A DNA stretch of 64,000 bases from the NCBI GenBank assembly GCA_033782935.1, contig JAWQEG010001234.1:1434501-1498500 (forward strand). The letters are read 5' to 3'. The notes below the pieces were generated by a model, which had not been told where the DNA came from, ran no database searches, and saw only the letters and a program-made list of their open reading frames with translations. Below, piece by piece: positions 26,708-38,680 of the stretch. Each line of letters begins with the position of its first letter. Position 1 is the stretch's first letter. A program made the position numbers and the translations under genes. The DNA is from Petrolisthes cinctipes (lineage: Eukaryota; Arthropoda; Malacostraca; Decapoda; Porcellanidae).

Positions 26708-29228
26708 GCATGTACAGATCGCTTCTCGGACCCAAAAATACCGAATTTTCGGGTGTTTTGTGCCTGAATTTGAGACATAAATGGGTACAGAAGATGCATG
26801 CACATATCGACTTTGTACACTTAAAATGTCGATTTTTAGCATGTTTTGAGCCTATATTTTGAAAACAATCTACCACTGAGTAGGCATGTTCTGATCGCTT
26901 CTGGGACCCAAATATATCGAATTTCCGGGTGTTTTGAGGTTGAATTTGGGATATAAACGGGAGCAGATGATGCATACACATATTGACTTTGGGCACCTAA
27001 AATATCGATTTTCAGCATGTTTTGGGCCTGTATCTGAGTAGGCATGTACAGATAGCTTATGGGACCCCAAAATATCGAATTTTCGGGTGTTTGGAGCCTG
27101 AATTTGAGATATAAACGGGTACAGAAGATGCATGCACATATCGACTTTTGGGCACCTAAAAAATCGATTTTCAGCAAGTTTTGGGCCTGTATTTCGAAAA
27201 TACTCTAACACGGAGTAAGCATGTACAATTCGCTTCTGGGACCCCAAAATATCAAATTTTCGGGTGTTTTGGACCTGAATTTGCGATATCGACTTTGGGC
27301 ACCTAAAATATCGATTTTTAGCATGTTTTTGGCCTATATTACTTAAAATATTCTAGCACTGAGTAGGCATGTAGAGATCGCTTCTGGGACCCCAAAATAT
27401 CGAATTTTCGGGTGTTTTGAGACTGAATTTGAGATATAAACGGTTACAGAAAAGGCATGCACATATTGACTTTGTGCACCTAAAATATCGATTTTCAGCA
27501 TGTTTTGGTCCTGTATTTTGAAAATACTCTAACACGGAGTAGGCATGTACAGATCGCTTCTGGGACCCAAAAATATCTATTTTTCGGGTGTTTTGAGCCT
27601 TAATTTGAGATATAAATAGATACTGAAGATGCATGCACATATCGTCTTTTGGGCACCTAAAATATCGATTTTGAGCATGTTTTGGGTCTGTATCTTGAAA
27701 GCATTCTAACTAGGAGTAGGCATGTACAGATCGCTTCTAGGACCCAAAAATACGGAATTTTGGAGTGTTTTGAGCCTGAATTTGAGATATAAACTTGTAC
27801 AGTAGATGCATGCATATATCGACTTTGGACACTTAAAATATCGATTTTTAGCATGTTTTGAGCCTATATTTTGAAAACATTCTAGCACTGAGTAGGCATG
27901 TACAGATCGCTTATTGGACCCAAAAATATCGAATTTTCGGGTGTTTTAAAGTTGAATTTATGATATAAACGAGTGCAGAAAATGCATACACATATTGACT
28001 TTGGGCACCTAAAATATCGATTTTCAGCATGTTTTGAGCCTATATTTTAAAAACATTCTAGCACTGAGTAGGCATGTACAGTTCGCTTCGGGGACCCCAA
28101 AATATCGAATTTTAGGGTGTTTTAGGCCTGAATTTAAGATATCGACTTTGGGCACCTACAATATCGATTTTAGCATGTTTCGGGCCTATATTTTGAAAAC
28201 ATTATAACACTGAGTAGGCATGTACAAATCGCTTTTGGGTCCCAAAAATATCGAATATTCGGTTGTTTTGAGCCTGAATTTGAGATATAAACGGGTGAAG
28301 AAGATGCATACACATATTGACTTTAATCACCTAAAATATCGATTTTCAGCATGTTTTGGGCTTGTATTTTGAAAATACTCTACCACGGAGTAGGCATGTA
28401 CAGATCGCTTCAGGGACCCCAAAATATCGAATTTTCGGGTGTTTTGAGCATGAATTTTAGATATATACGGATACAGAGAATGAATGTACATATTGACTTT
28501 TGGGCACCGAAAATATCGATTTTGAGCATGTTTTGGGTCTGTAACTTGAAAACATTCTAACTAGGATTAGGCATGTACAGATAGCTTGTAGGATCCAAAA
28601 ATACCAAATTTTCGGGTGTTTTGAGCCTGAATTTGAGATATAAATGGGTACAGAAGATGCATGCACATATCGACTTTGGACACTTAAAATGTCGATTTTT
28701 AGCATGTTTTGAGCCTATATTTTGAAAAAAATCTAGCACTGAGTAGGCATGTTCTGATAGCTTCTGGGACCCAAAAATATCGAATTTTAGGGTGTTTTGA
28801 GGTTGAATTTGGGATATAAACGGGTGCAGATGATGCATACACATATTGACTTTGGACACCTAAAATATCGATTTTCAGCATGTTTTGGGCCTGTATCTGA
28901 GTAGGCATGTACAGACCGCTTGTGGGACCCCAAAATATCGAATTTTCGGGTGTTTGGAGCCTGAATTTGAGATATAAACGGGTACAGAAGATGCATGCAC
29001 ATATCGACTTTTGGGCACCTAAAATATCGATTTTCTGTATGTTTTGGGCCTGTATTTTGAAAATACTCTAACACGGAGTAGGCATGTACATATCGCTTCT
29101 GGGACCCCAAAATATCGAATTTTCGGGTGTTTTGGGCCTGAATTCGAGATATCGACTTCGGTCACCTAAAATATCGATTTTTAGAATGTTTTGGGCCTAT
29201 ATTTTGAAAATATTCTAGCACTGAGTAG
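26708..29228 (+). repeat. Variants of the five-monomer cycle
   Basis: From 26708 to 27720 the cycle has one added monomer (176, 158, 177, 148, 176, 177; 1012 bp). From 27720 to 28571 the order is broken, with two successive gcactgag monomers and a 146-bp unit. A regular cycle restarts at 28571. Copies differ at many positions, so homogenisation here looks old. Confidence 0.78.
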
Positions 29229-30081
29229 GCATGTACAGATTGCTTCTGGGACACCAAAATATCGAACTTTTGGGTGTTTTGAGCCTGAATTTGAGATATA
29301 AACGGGTACAGAAGATGCATGCACATATCGACTTTGTCCACTTAAAATATCGACTTTTAGCATGTTTTGAGCCTATATTTTGAAAACATTCTAGCACTGC
29401 GTAGGCATGTACAGATTGCTTCTAGGACCCAAAAATAACGAATTTTCGGGTGTTTTAACGTTGAATTTGGGATATAAACGTGTGCAGAAGATGCATACAC
29501 ATATTGACTTTGGTCACCTAAAAAATCGATTTTCAGCATGTTTTGGGCCTGTATTTTGAAAATACTCTTAACACGGAGTAGGCATGTACAGATCGCTTCT
29601 GGGACCCCAAAATATCGAATTTTCGGGTGTTTTGGGCCTGAATTCGAGATATCGACTTTGGTTACCTAAAATATCGATTTTTAGAATGTTTTGGGCCTAT
29701 ATTTTGAAAATATTCTAGCACTGAGTAGGCATGTACAGATCACTTCTGGGACCCCAAAATATCGAATTTTCGGGTGTTTTGAGCCTGAATTTGAGATATA
29801 AACGGGTACAGAAGATGCATACACATATCGATTTTGGACACTTAAAATATCGATTTTTAGCATGTTTTGAGCCTATATTTTGAAAACATTCTAGCACTGA
29901 GTAGGCATGTACAATTTGCTTTTGGGTCCCAAAAATATCGAATATTCGGGTGTTTTGAGGTTGAATTTGGGATATAAACGGGTGAAGAAGATGCATACAC
30001 ATATTGACTTTGGTTACCTAAAATATCGATTTTCAGCATGTTTTGGGCTTGTATTTTGAAAATACTCTAACACGGAGTAGG
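29229..30081 (+). repeat. 500-bp three-monomer repeat
   Basis: Landmarks at 29229, 29405, 29582 and 29729 give 176+177+147 = 500 bp. The order then repeats from 29729 (29905, 30081). The same three-monomer block is the extra part that turns the 835-bp cycle into the 1335-bp unit next door. Confidence 0.75.
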
Positions 30082-31415
30082 CATGTACAGATTGCTTCTG
30101 GGACACCAAAATATCAAATTTTCGGGTGTTTTGAGCCTGAATTTGAGATATAAACGGGTACAGAACATGCATGCACATATCAACTTTTGGGCACCTAAAA
30201 TATCGATTTTGAGCATGATTTAGATCTGTATCTTGAAAACATTCTAACTAGGAGTAGGCATGTACAAATCGCTTCTAGGACCCAAAAATACCGAATTTTC
30301 GGGTGTTTTGAGCTTGAATTTGAGATATAAACGGGTACAGAAGATGCATGCACATATCGACTTTGGACACTTAAAATATCGATTTTTTGCATGTTTTGAG
30401 CCTAAATTTTAAAAACATTCTCGCACTGAGTAGGCATGTACAGATCGCTTCTGGGACCCAAAAATATCGAATTTTCGGGTGTTTTGAGGTTGAATTTGGG
30501 ATATAAACGTGTGCAGAAGATTCATACACATATTAACTTTGGGCACCTAAAATATCGATTTTCAGCATGTTTTGGGCCTGTATCTGAGTAGGCATGTACA
30601 GATCGCTTCTGGGACCCCAAAATATCGAATTTTCGGGTGTTTGGAGCCTGAATTTGAGATATAAACGGGTATAGAAGATGCATGCACATATCGACTTTTT
30701 GGCACCTAAAATATCGATTTTCTGTATGTTTTCGGCATGTATTTTGAAAATACTCTAACACGGAGTAAGCATGTACAGATCGCTTTTGGGACCCCAAAAT
30801 ATCGATTTTTCGGGTGTTTTGGGCCTGAATTTGAGATATTGACTTTGGGCACCTAAAATATCGATTTTTAGCATGTTTTGGGCCTATATTTTGAAAATAT
30901 TCTAGCACTGAGTAGGCAAGTACAGATTGCTTCTGGGACACCAAAATATCGAATTTTTGGGTGTTTTGAGCCTGAATTTGAGATATAAACGGGTACAGAA
31001 GATGCATGCACATATCGACTTTGTACACTTAAAATATCGATTTTTAGCATGTTTTGAGCCTATATTTTGAAAACATTCTAGCACTGCGTAGTCATGTACA
31101 GATTGCTTCTAGGATCCAAATATATCGAATTTTCGGGTGTTTTAACGTTGAATTTGGGATATAAACGTGTGCAGAAGATGCATATACATATCGACTTTTG
31201 GGCACCTAAAATATCGATTTTCTGTATGTTTTGGGCCTGTATTATGAAAATACTCTAACACGGAGTAGGCATGTACAGATCGCTTCTGGGACCCCAAAAT
31301 ATCGAATTTTCGGGTGTTTTGGGCCTGAATTCGAGATATCGGCTTTGGTCAAATAAAATATCGATTTTTAGAATGTTTTGGGCCTATATTTTGAAAATAT
31401 TCTAGCACTGAGTAG
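30081..31415 (+). repeat. 1335-bp eight-monomer HOR, copy 1
   Basis: From 30258 the spacings are 176, 158, 177, 147, 176, 177, 147 and 177 bp (total 1335), that is, the five-monomer cycle with the 500-bp trimer inserted. Shared tags with copy 2 include gggacaccaaaatatcaaat and the tctcgcactgag linker. Confidence 0.85.
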
Positions 31416-32250
31416 GCATGTACAGATTGCTTCTGGGACACCAAAATATCAAATTTTCGGGTGTTTTGAGCTTGAATTTGAGATATAAACGGGTACAGAA
31501 CATGCATGCACATATCAACTTTTGGGCACCTAAAATATTGATTTTGAGCATGATTTAGGTCTGTATCTTGAAAACATTCTAACTAGGAGTAGGCATGTAC
31601 AAATCGCTTCTAGGACCCAAAAATACCGAATTTTCGGGTGTTTTGAGCTTGAATTTGAGATATAAACGGGTACAGAAGATGCATCCACATATCGACTTTG
31701 GACACTTAAAATATCGATTTTTAGCATGTTTTGTGCCTAAATTTTAAAAACATTCTCGCACTGAGTAGGCATGTACAGATCGCTTCTGGGACCCAAAAAT
31801 ATCGAATTTTCGGGTGTTTTGAGGTTGAATTTGGGATATAAACGTGTGCAGAAGATTCATACACATATTAACTTTGGGCACCTAAAATATCGATTTTCAG
31901 CATGTTTTGGGCCTGTATCTGAGTAGGCATGTACAGATCGCTTCTGGGACCCCAAAATATCGAATTTTCGGGTGTTTGGAGCCTGAATTTGAGATATAAA
32001 CGGGTATAGAAGATGCATGCACATATCGACTTTTTGGCACCTAAAATATCGATTTTCTGTATGTTTTCGGCATGTATTTTGAAAATACTCTAACACGGAG
32101 TAAGCATGTACAGATCGCTTTTGTGACCCCAAAATATCGATTTTTCGGGTGTTTTGGGCCTGAATTTGAGATATTGACTTTGGGCACCTAAAATATCGAT
32201 TTTTAGCATGTTTTGGGCCTATATTTTGAAAATATTCTAGCACTAAGTAT
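31416..32250 (+). repeat. 1335-bp HOR, partial copy 2
   Basis: This segment matches 30081-30915 at an offset of 1335 and then diverges near 32250. The second copy is therefore incomplete. Confidence 0.8.
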
Positions 32251-35200
32251 GCATGTACAGATCACTTCTGGGACCCCAAAATATCGAATTTTTGGGTCTT
32301 TTGAGCCTGAATTTGAGATATAAAAGGGTACAGAAGATGCATGCACATATCGACCTTCGACACTTAAAATATCGATTTTTAGCATGTTTTATCCCTATAT
32401 TTTGAAAACATTCTAGCACTGCGTAGGCATGTACAGATCGCTTCTGGGACCCCAAAATATCGAATTTTCGGGTGTTTTAAGGTTTAATTTGGGATATAAA
32501 CGTGTGCAGAAGATGCATACACATATTGACTTTGGTCACCTAAAAGATCGATTTTCAGTATGTTTTGGGCCTGTATTTTGAAAATACTCTAACACGGAGT
32601 AGGCATGTACAGATCGCTTCTGGGACCCCAAAATATCGAATTTTCGGGTGTTTTGAGCCTGAATTTGAGATATCGACTTTGGGCACCTAAAATCTCGATT
32701 TTTAGCATACTTTGGGCCTATATTTTGAAAATATTCTAGCACTAACTAGGCATGTACAGATCACTTCTGGGACCCCAAAATATCGAATTTTCGGGTGTTT
32801 TGAGGCTGAATTTGAGATATAAACGGGTACAGAAGATGCATACACATATTGACTTTGGTCACCTAAAAAATCGATTTTCTGCATGTTTTGGGCCTGTATT
32901 TTGAAAATTCTCTAACACGAAGTAGGCATGTACAGATCGCTTCTGGGACCCCAAAATATCGAATTTTCGGGTGTTTTGGGCCTGAATTTGAGATATCGAC
33001 TTTGGGCACCTAAAATATCGATTTTTAGCATGTTTTGGGCCTTTATTTTGAAAATATTCTAGCACTGAGTAGGCATGTACAGATCGCTTCTGGGACCCTA
33101 AAATGCCGAATTTTCGGGTGTTTTGAGCCTGAATTTGAGATATAAACGGGTACAGAAGATGCATGCACATATCGAATTTTGAGCACCTAAACGATCGATT
33201 TTCAGTATGTTTTGGGCCTGGATTTTGAAAATACTCTAACACGGAGTAGGCATGTACAGTTCGCTTCTGGGGCCCCAAAATATCGAATTTTCGGCAGTTT
33301 TGGGCCTGAATTTGAGATGTCGACTTTGGGCACCTAAAATCTCGATTTTTAGCATGCTTTGGGCCTATATCTTGAAAATATTCTAGCACTAAGTAGGCAT
33401 GTACAGATCACTTCTGGGGCCCTAAAATATCGAATTTTCGGGTGTTTTGAGCCTGAATTTGAGATATAAACGGGTACAGAAGATGCATGCACATATCGAC
33501 TTTTGGGCACCTAAAATATCGATTTTCAGCATTTTTTGGGTCTGTATCTTCAAAACATTCTAACTAGGAGTAGGCATGTACAGATCGCTTCTAAGACCCA
33601 AAAATATCGAATTTTCGTTTGTTTTGAGCCTGAATTTGAGATATAAACGGGTACAGAAGATGCATGCACATATCGCCTTTTGGGCACCTAATATATCGAT
33701 TTTCTGTATGTTTTGGGCCTGAATTTTGAAAATACTCTAAAACGGAGTAGGCAAGTACAGATCGCTTCTGGGACCCCAAAATATCGAATTTTCGGGTGTT
33801 TTTTGCCTGAATTTGAGATATCTACTTTGGGCACCTAAAATATCGATTTTTAGCATGTTTGGGCCTATATTTTGAAAATATTCTAGCACTGAGTAGGCAT
33901 GTACGGATCTTTTCTGCAACCCCAAAATATCAAATTTTCGGGTGTTTTGAGCCTGAATTTATATATAAACGGGTACAGAAGTTGCATGCACATATCGACT
34001 TTGGGCACCTATAATATCGATTTTCAGCATGTTTTGGGCCTGTATTTTGAAAGTACTCTAACACGGAGTAGGCATGTACATATCGCTTCTGTGAACCAAA
34101 AATATCGAATTTTCGGGTGTTTTGAGCCTGAATTTGAGATAAAAACAGGTACTGAAGATTCATGCACATATCGACTTTTGGGCACCTAAAATATCGATTT
34201 TTAAACATGTTTTGGGTCTATATCTTGAAAACATTCTAACTAGGAGTAGGCATGTACAGATCGCTTCTAGGACCCAAAAATACCGAATTTTGGGGTGTTT
34301 TGAGCCTGAATTTGAGATATAAACGGGTACAGAAGATGCATTCACATATCGACTTTAGACACTTAAAATATCGATTTTTAGCATGTTTTGAGCCTATAAT
34401 ATGAAAACATTCTAGCACTGAGTAGGCATGTACAGATCGCTTCTGGGACCCAAAAATATCGAATTTTCGGGTGTTTGAGGTTGAATTTGAGATATAAACG
34501 GGTGCAGAAGAAGCATACACATATTAACTTTGGGCACCTAAAATATCGATTTTCAGCATGTTTTGAGCCTGTATCTGAGTAGGCATGTACAGATCGATTC
34601 TGGGACCCCAAAGTATCGAATTTTCGGGTGCTTAGAGCCTGAATTTGAGATATAAAAGGGTACAGAAGATGTATGCACATATCGACTTTTGGGCACCTAA
34701 AATATAGATTTTCTGTATGTTTTGGGCCTGTATTTTGAAAATACTCTAACACGGAGTCGGCAAGTACAGATCGCTTCTGGGACCCCAAAATATCGGATTT
34801 TCGGGTGTTTTGAGGTTGAATTTGATATATAAACGGGTACAGAAGTTGCATGCACATATCGACTTTGGGCACCTAAAATATCGATTTTCAGCATGTTTTT
34901 GGCCTGTATCTGAGTAGGCATGTACAGATCGCTTCTGGGACCCCAAAGTATCGAGTTTTCGGGTGCTTAGAGACTGAATTTGAGATATAAAAGGGAACAG
35001 AAGATGCATGCACATATCGACTTTAGGGCACCTAAAATATAGATTTTCTGTATGTTTTGGGCCTATATTTTGAAAATTTTCTAGCACTAAGTACGCATGT
35101 ACAGATCGCTTCTGGGACCCCAAAATATCGAATTTTCGGGTGTTTTGAGCCTGAATTTTAAATATAAACGAGTACAGAAAATACATGCACATATTGACTT

Positions 35201-35914
35201 TGGGCACCTAAAATATCGATTTTCAGCATGTTTTGGGCCTGTATTTTTAAAATACTCTAACACGGAGTAGGCATGTACAGATCGCTTCTAGGACCAAAAA
35301 ATATCGAATTTTCGGGTGTTTTGAGCCAGAAATTGAGATATAAACAGGTACTGAAGATGCATGCACATATTGACTTTTGGGCACCTAAAATATCGATTTT
35401 GAGCATGTTTTGGGACTGTATCTTGAAAACATTCTATCTAGGAGTAGGCATGTACAGATCGCTTCTAGGACCCTTAAATACCGAATTTTCGGGTGTTTGG
35501 AGCCTGAATTTGAGATATAAACGGGTACAGAAGATGCATGCACATATCGACTTTGGACACTTAAAATATCGATCTTTAGCATGTTTTGGGCCTGTACATT
35601 GAAAATACTCTAACACGGAGTAGGCATGTACAGGTCACTTCTGGGACCCCAAAATATCAAATTTTCGGGTTTTTTGAGGTTGAATTTGAGATATAAACGG
35701 GTGCTGAAGTGCATACACATATTGACTTTGGGCACCTTAAATATCGATTTTTAGCATGTTTTGGGCCTATATATGAGTAGGCATGTACAGATCGCTTCCG
35801 GGACCCCAAAAAATCGAATTTTTTGGGCGTTTTGAGGTTGAAATTGAGATATAAACGGGTACAGAATATGCATGCACATATCGACTTTTGGGCACCTAAA
35901 ATATCGATTTTCTG
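32251..35914 (+). repeat. Diverged, unphased satellite monomers
   Basis: Monomers of all length classes with many private substitutions and small indels. Partial five-monomer cycles can be followed (for example from 33574), but I could not define a clean tandem unit. No unique sequence, gene or transposon is visible. Confidence 0.78.
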
Positions 35915-37407
35915 TATGTTTTGGGCCTGTATTTTGAAAATACTCTAACACGGAGTAGGCATGTACAGATCGCTTCTGCAACCCTAAAATATCAAATTTT
36001 CGGGTGTTTTGAGCCTGAATTTTAGATATAAACGGGTACAGAAGTTGCATGCAAATATCGACTTTAGGCACCTATAATATCGATTTTCAGCATGTTTTGG
36101 TCCTGTATTTTGAAAATACTCTAACACGGAGTAGGCATGTACAGATCGCTTCTGTGAACCAAAAATATTGAATTTTCGGGTGTTTTGAGCCTTAATTTGA
36201 GATATAAACAGGTACTGAAGATTCATGCACATATCAACTTTTGGGCACCTAAAATATCGATTTTTAAGCATGTTTTGGGTCTGTATCTTGAAAACATTCT
36301 AACTATGAGTAGGCATGTACAGATCGCATCTAGTACCCAAAATACCGAATTTTGGGGTGTTTTGAGCCTGAATTTGAGATATAAACGGGTACAGAATATG
36401 CATGCACATATCAACTTTGGGCACTTAAAATATCGATTTTTAGCATGTTTTGAGACTATAATTTGAAAACATTCTAGCAGATTGCTTCTGGCACTCAAAA
36501 ATATCGAATTTTCGGATGTTTGAGGTTGAATTTGAGATATAAACGGGTGCAGAAGATGCATACACATATTGACTTTTGGGCACCTAAAATATCGATTTTC
36601 AGCATGTTTTGGGCCTGTATCTGAGTAGGCATGTACAGATCGCTTCTGGGACCCCAAAGTATCGAATTTTCGGGTGCTTAGAGCCTGAATTTGAGATATA
36701 AAAGGGTACAGAAGATGCATCCACATATCAACTTTTGGGCACCTAAAAGATCGATTTTCCGTATGTTTTGGGCCTGTATTTTGAAAATACTCTAACACGG
36801 AGTAGGCATGTACAGATCGCTTCTGGGACCCCAAAATATCAAATTTTCGGGTGTTTTGGGCCTGAATTTGAGATATCGACTTTGGGCACCTGAAATATCG
36901 ATTTTTAGCATGTTTTGGGCCTATATTTTGAAAATATTCTAGCACTGAGTAGGCATGTACAGATCGCTTCAGGGACCCCAAAATATCGAATTTTCGGGTG
37001 TTTTGAGCCAGAATTTGAGATAAAAACAGATACTGAAGATGTATGCACATATTGAGTTTGGACGCCTAAAATATCGATTTTCAGCATGTTTTGGGCCTGT
37101 ATTTTGAAAATACTCAAACACGGAGTAGGCATGTACAGATCGCTTCTGGGACCCTAAAATATCGAATTTTCGAGTGTTTTGGGCCTTAATTTGAGATATC
37201 GAATTTGGGCACCTAAAATATAGATTTTTAGCATCTTTTGGGCCTATATTCTGAAAATATTCTAGCTCTGAGTAGACATGTACAGATCGCTTCTGGGATC
37301 CCAAAATATCGAATTGTTGGGTGTTTTTAGCCTGAATTTGATATATAAACGGGTACAGAAAATGCATGCACATATTGACTTTGGGCGCCTAAAATATCGA
37401 TTTTCAG
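35915..37407 (+). repeat. 1493-bp nine-monomer HOR, copy 1
   Basis: Landmark 36135 recurs at 37628 (1493 bp). One monomer carries a private 17-bp deletion at 36479/36480, where attctagca is joined to gattgc, removing the usual gcatgtac landmark. A part of this unit (about 36.76-37.5 kb) is also found 3711 bp downstream at 40.47-41.2 kb. Confidence 0.82.
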
Positions 37408-38290
37408 CATGTTTTGGGCCTGTATTTTGAAAATACTCTAACACGGAGTAGGCATGTACAGATCGCTTCTGCAACCCTAAAATATCAAATTTTCGGGTGT
37501 TTTGAGCCTGAATTTTAGATATAAACGGGTACAGAAGTTGCATGCACATATCGACTTTAGGCACCTATAATATCGATTTTCAGCATGTTTTGGTCCTGTA
37601 TTTTGAAAATACTCTAACACGGAGTAGGCATGTACAGATCGCTTCTGTGAACCAAAAATATTGAATTTTCGGGTGTTTTGAGCCTGAATTTGAGATATAA
37701 ACAGGTACTGAAGATTCATGCACATATCAACTTTTGGGCACCTAAAATATCGATTTTTAAGCATGTTTTGGGTCTGTATCTTGAAAACATTCTAACTAGG
37801 AGTAGGCATGTACAGATCGCATCTAGTACCCAAATTACCGAATTTTGGGGTGTTTTGAGCCTGAATTTGAGATATAAACGGGTACAGAATATGCATGCAC
37901 ATATCAACTTTGGGCACTTAAAATATCGATTTTTAGCATGTTTTGAGCCTATAATTTGAAAACATTCTAGCAGATTGCTTCTGGCACTCAAAAATATCGA
38001 ATTTTCGGATGTTTGAGGTTGAATTTGAGATATAAACGGGTGCAGAAGATGCATACACATATTGACTTTTGGGCACCTAAAATATCGATTTTCAGCATGT
38101 TTTGGGCCTGTATCTGAGTAGGCATGTACAGATCGCTTCTGGGACCCCAAAGTATCGAATTTTCGGGTGCTTAGAGCCTGAATTTGAGATATAAAAGGGT
38201 ACAGAAGATGCATGCGCATATCGACTTTTGGGTACCAAAAAAATATCGATTTTCCGTATGTTTTGGGCATGTATTTTGAAAATACTCTAG
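37408..38290 (+). repeat. 1493-bp HOR, partial copy 2
   Basis: This is the tandem partner of copy 1. It carries the same 17-bp deletion at 37972/37973 and the same gcatctagtaccc variant, and diverges near 38250-38290. Confidence 0.82.
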
Positions 38291-38504
38291 CACTGAGTAG
38301 GCATGTACAGATAGCTTCTGTGACCCAAAAATATCGAATTTTCAGGTGTTTTGAGCCTGAAATTGAGATATAAACGGGTACTGAAGATGCATGCACATAT
38401 CAACTTTTGGGCACCTAAAATATCGATTTTGAGCATGTTTTGGGTCTGTATCTTGAAAACATTCTAACTAGGAGTAGGCATGTACAGATCGCTTCTAGGA
38501 CCCA

Positions 38505-38592
38505 AAAATATCGAATTTTTGGGTGTTTTGAGCCTGAATTTGAGATATAAACGGGTACAGAAGATGCATGCACATATCGACTTTGGACACTT
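38505..38592 (+). repeat. Half-unit 1 of a representative monomer (88 bp)
   Basis: This is the first half of a typical full-length monomer. It runs from one aaaatatcga to the next, exactly 88 bp later. Its first half is A/T-rich with short A/T tracts about 10-11 bp apart. Its second half contains aaacgggtac, the 8-bp palindrome tgcatgca and catatcgac. It aligns without a gap over about 80 positions to the following half-unit, including shared gtttt, gcc, gcatg and atcg blocks in register. This shows that the 176-bp monomer is an old dimer. Confidence 0.9.
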
Positions 38593-38680
38593 AAAATATC
38601 GATTTTTAGCATGTTTTGAGCCTATATTTTGAAAACATTCTAGCACTCAGTAGGCATGTACAGATCGCTTCTGGGACCCA
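38593..38680 (+). repeat. Half-unit 2 of the same monomer (88 bp)
   Basis: The second half starts with the same aaaatatcga and again ends exactly 88 bp later, at the start of the next monomer at 38681. It carries atcgatttttagcatg, the variable linker between gcctatattttg and gagtag, and gcatgtacagatcgcttc. The linker is the most variable part of the monomer. Forms ending actaggag, gcactgag, acacggag or the shortened tgtatctgag define monomer subtypes. By hand comparison about 60 of 88 positions equal half-unit 1. Confidence 0.9.

Noticed and set aside
36223..37050. Longest minus-strand open frame (275 codons) as a protein gene
   Set aside because: It is made only of satellite monomers. Equivalent frames overlap it in other phases, related monomers interrupt the same frame with stops or frame-changing lengths (176, 158 bp), and no gene-like unique sequence is present.
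38540..38560. CENP-B-box-like motif around gagatataaacggg
   Set aside because: The right part (A, two free bases, CGGG) fits the known core, but the TTCG part reads TGAG. With 7 of 9 core positions in AT-rich DNA this can be chance, and variants (aaacgagtg, aaacaggta) break the fit.
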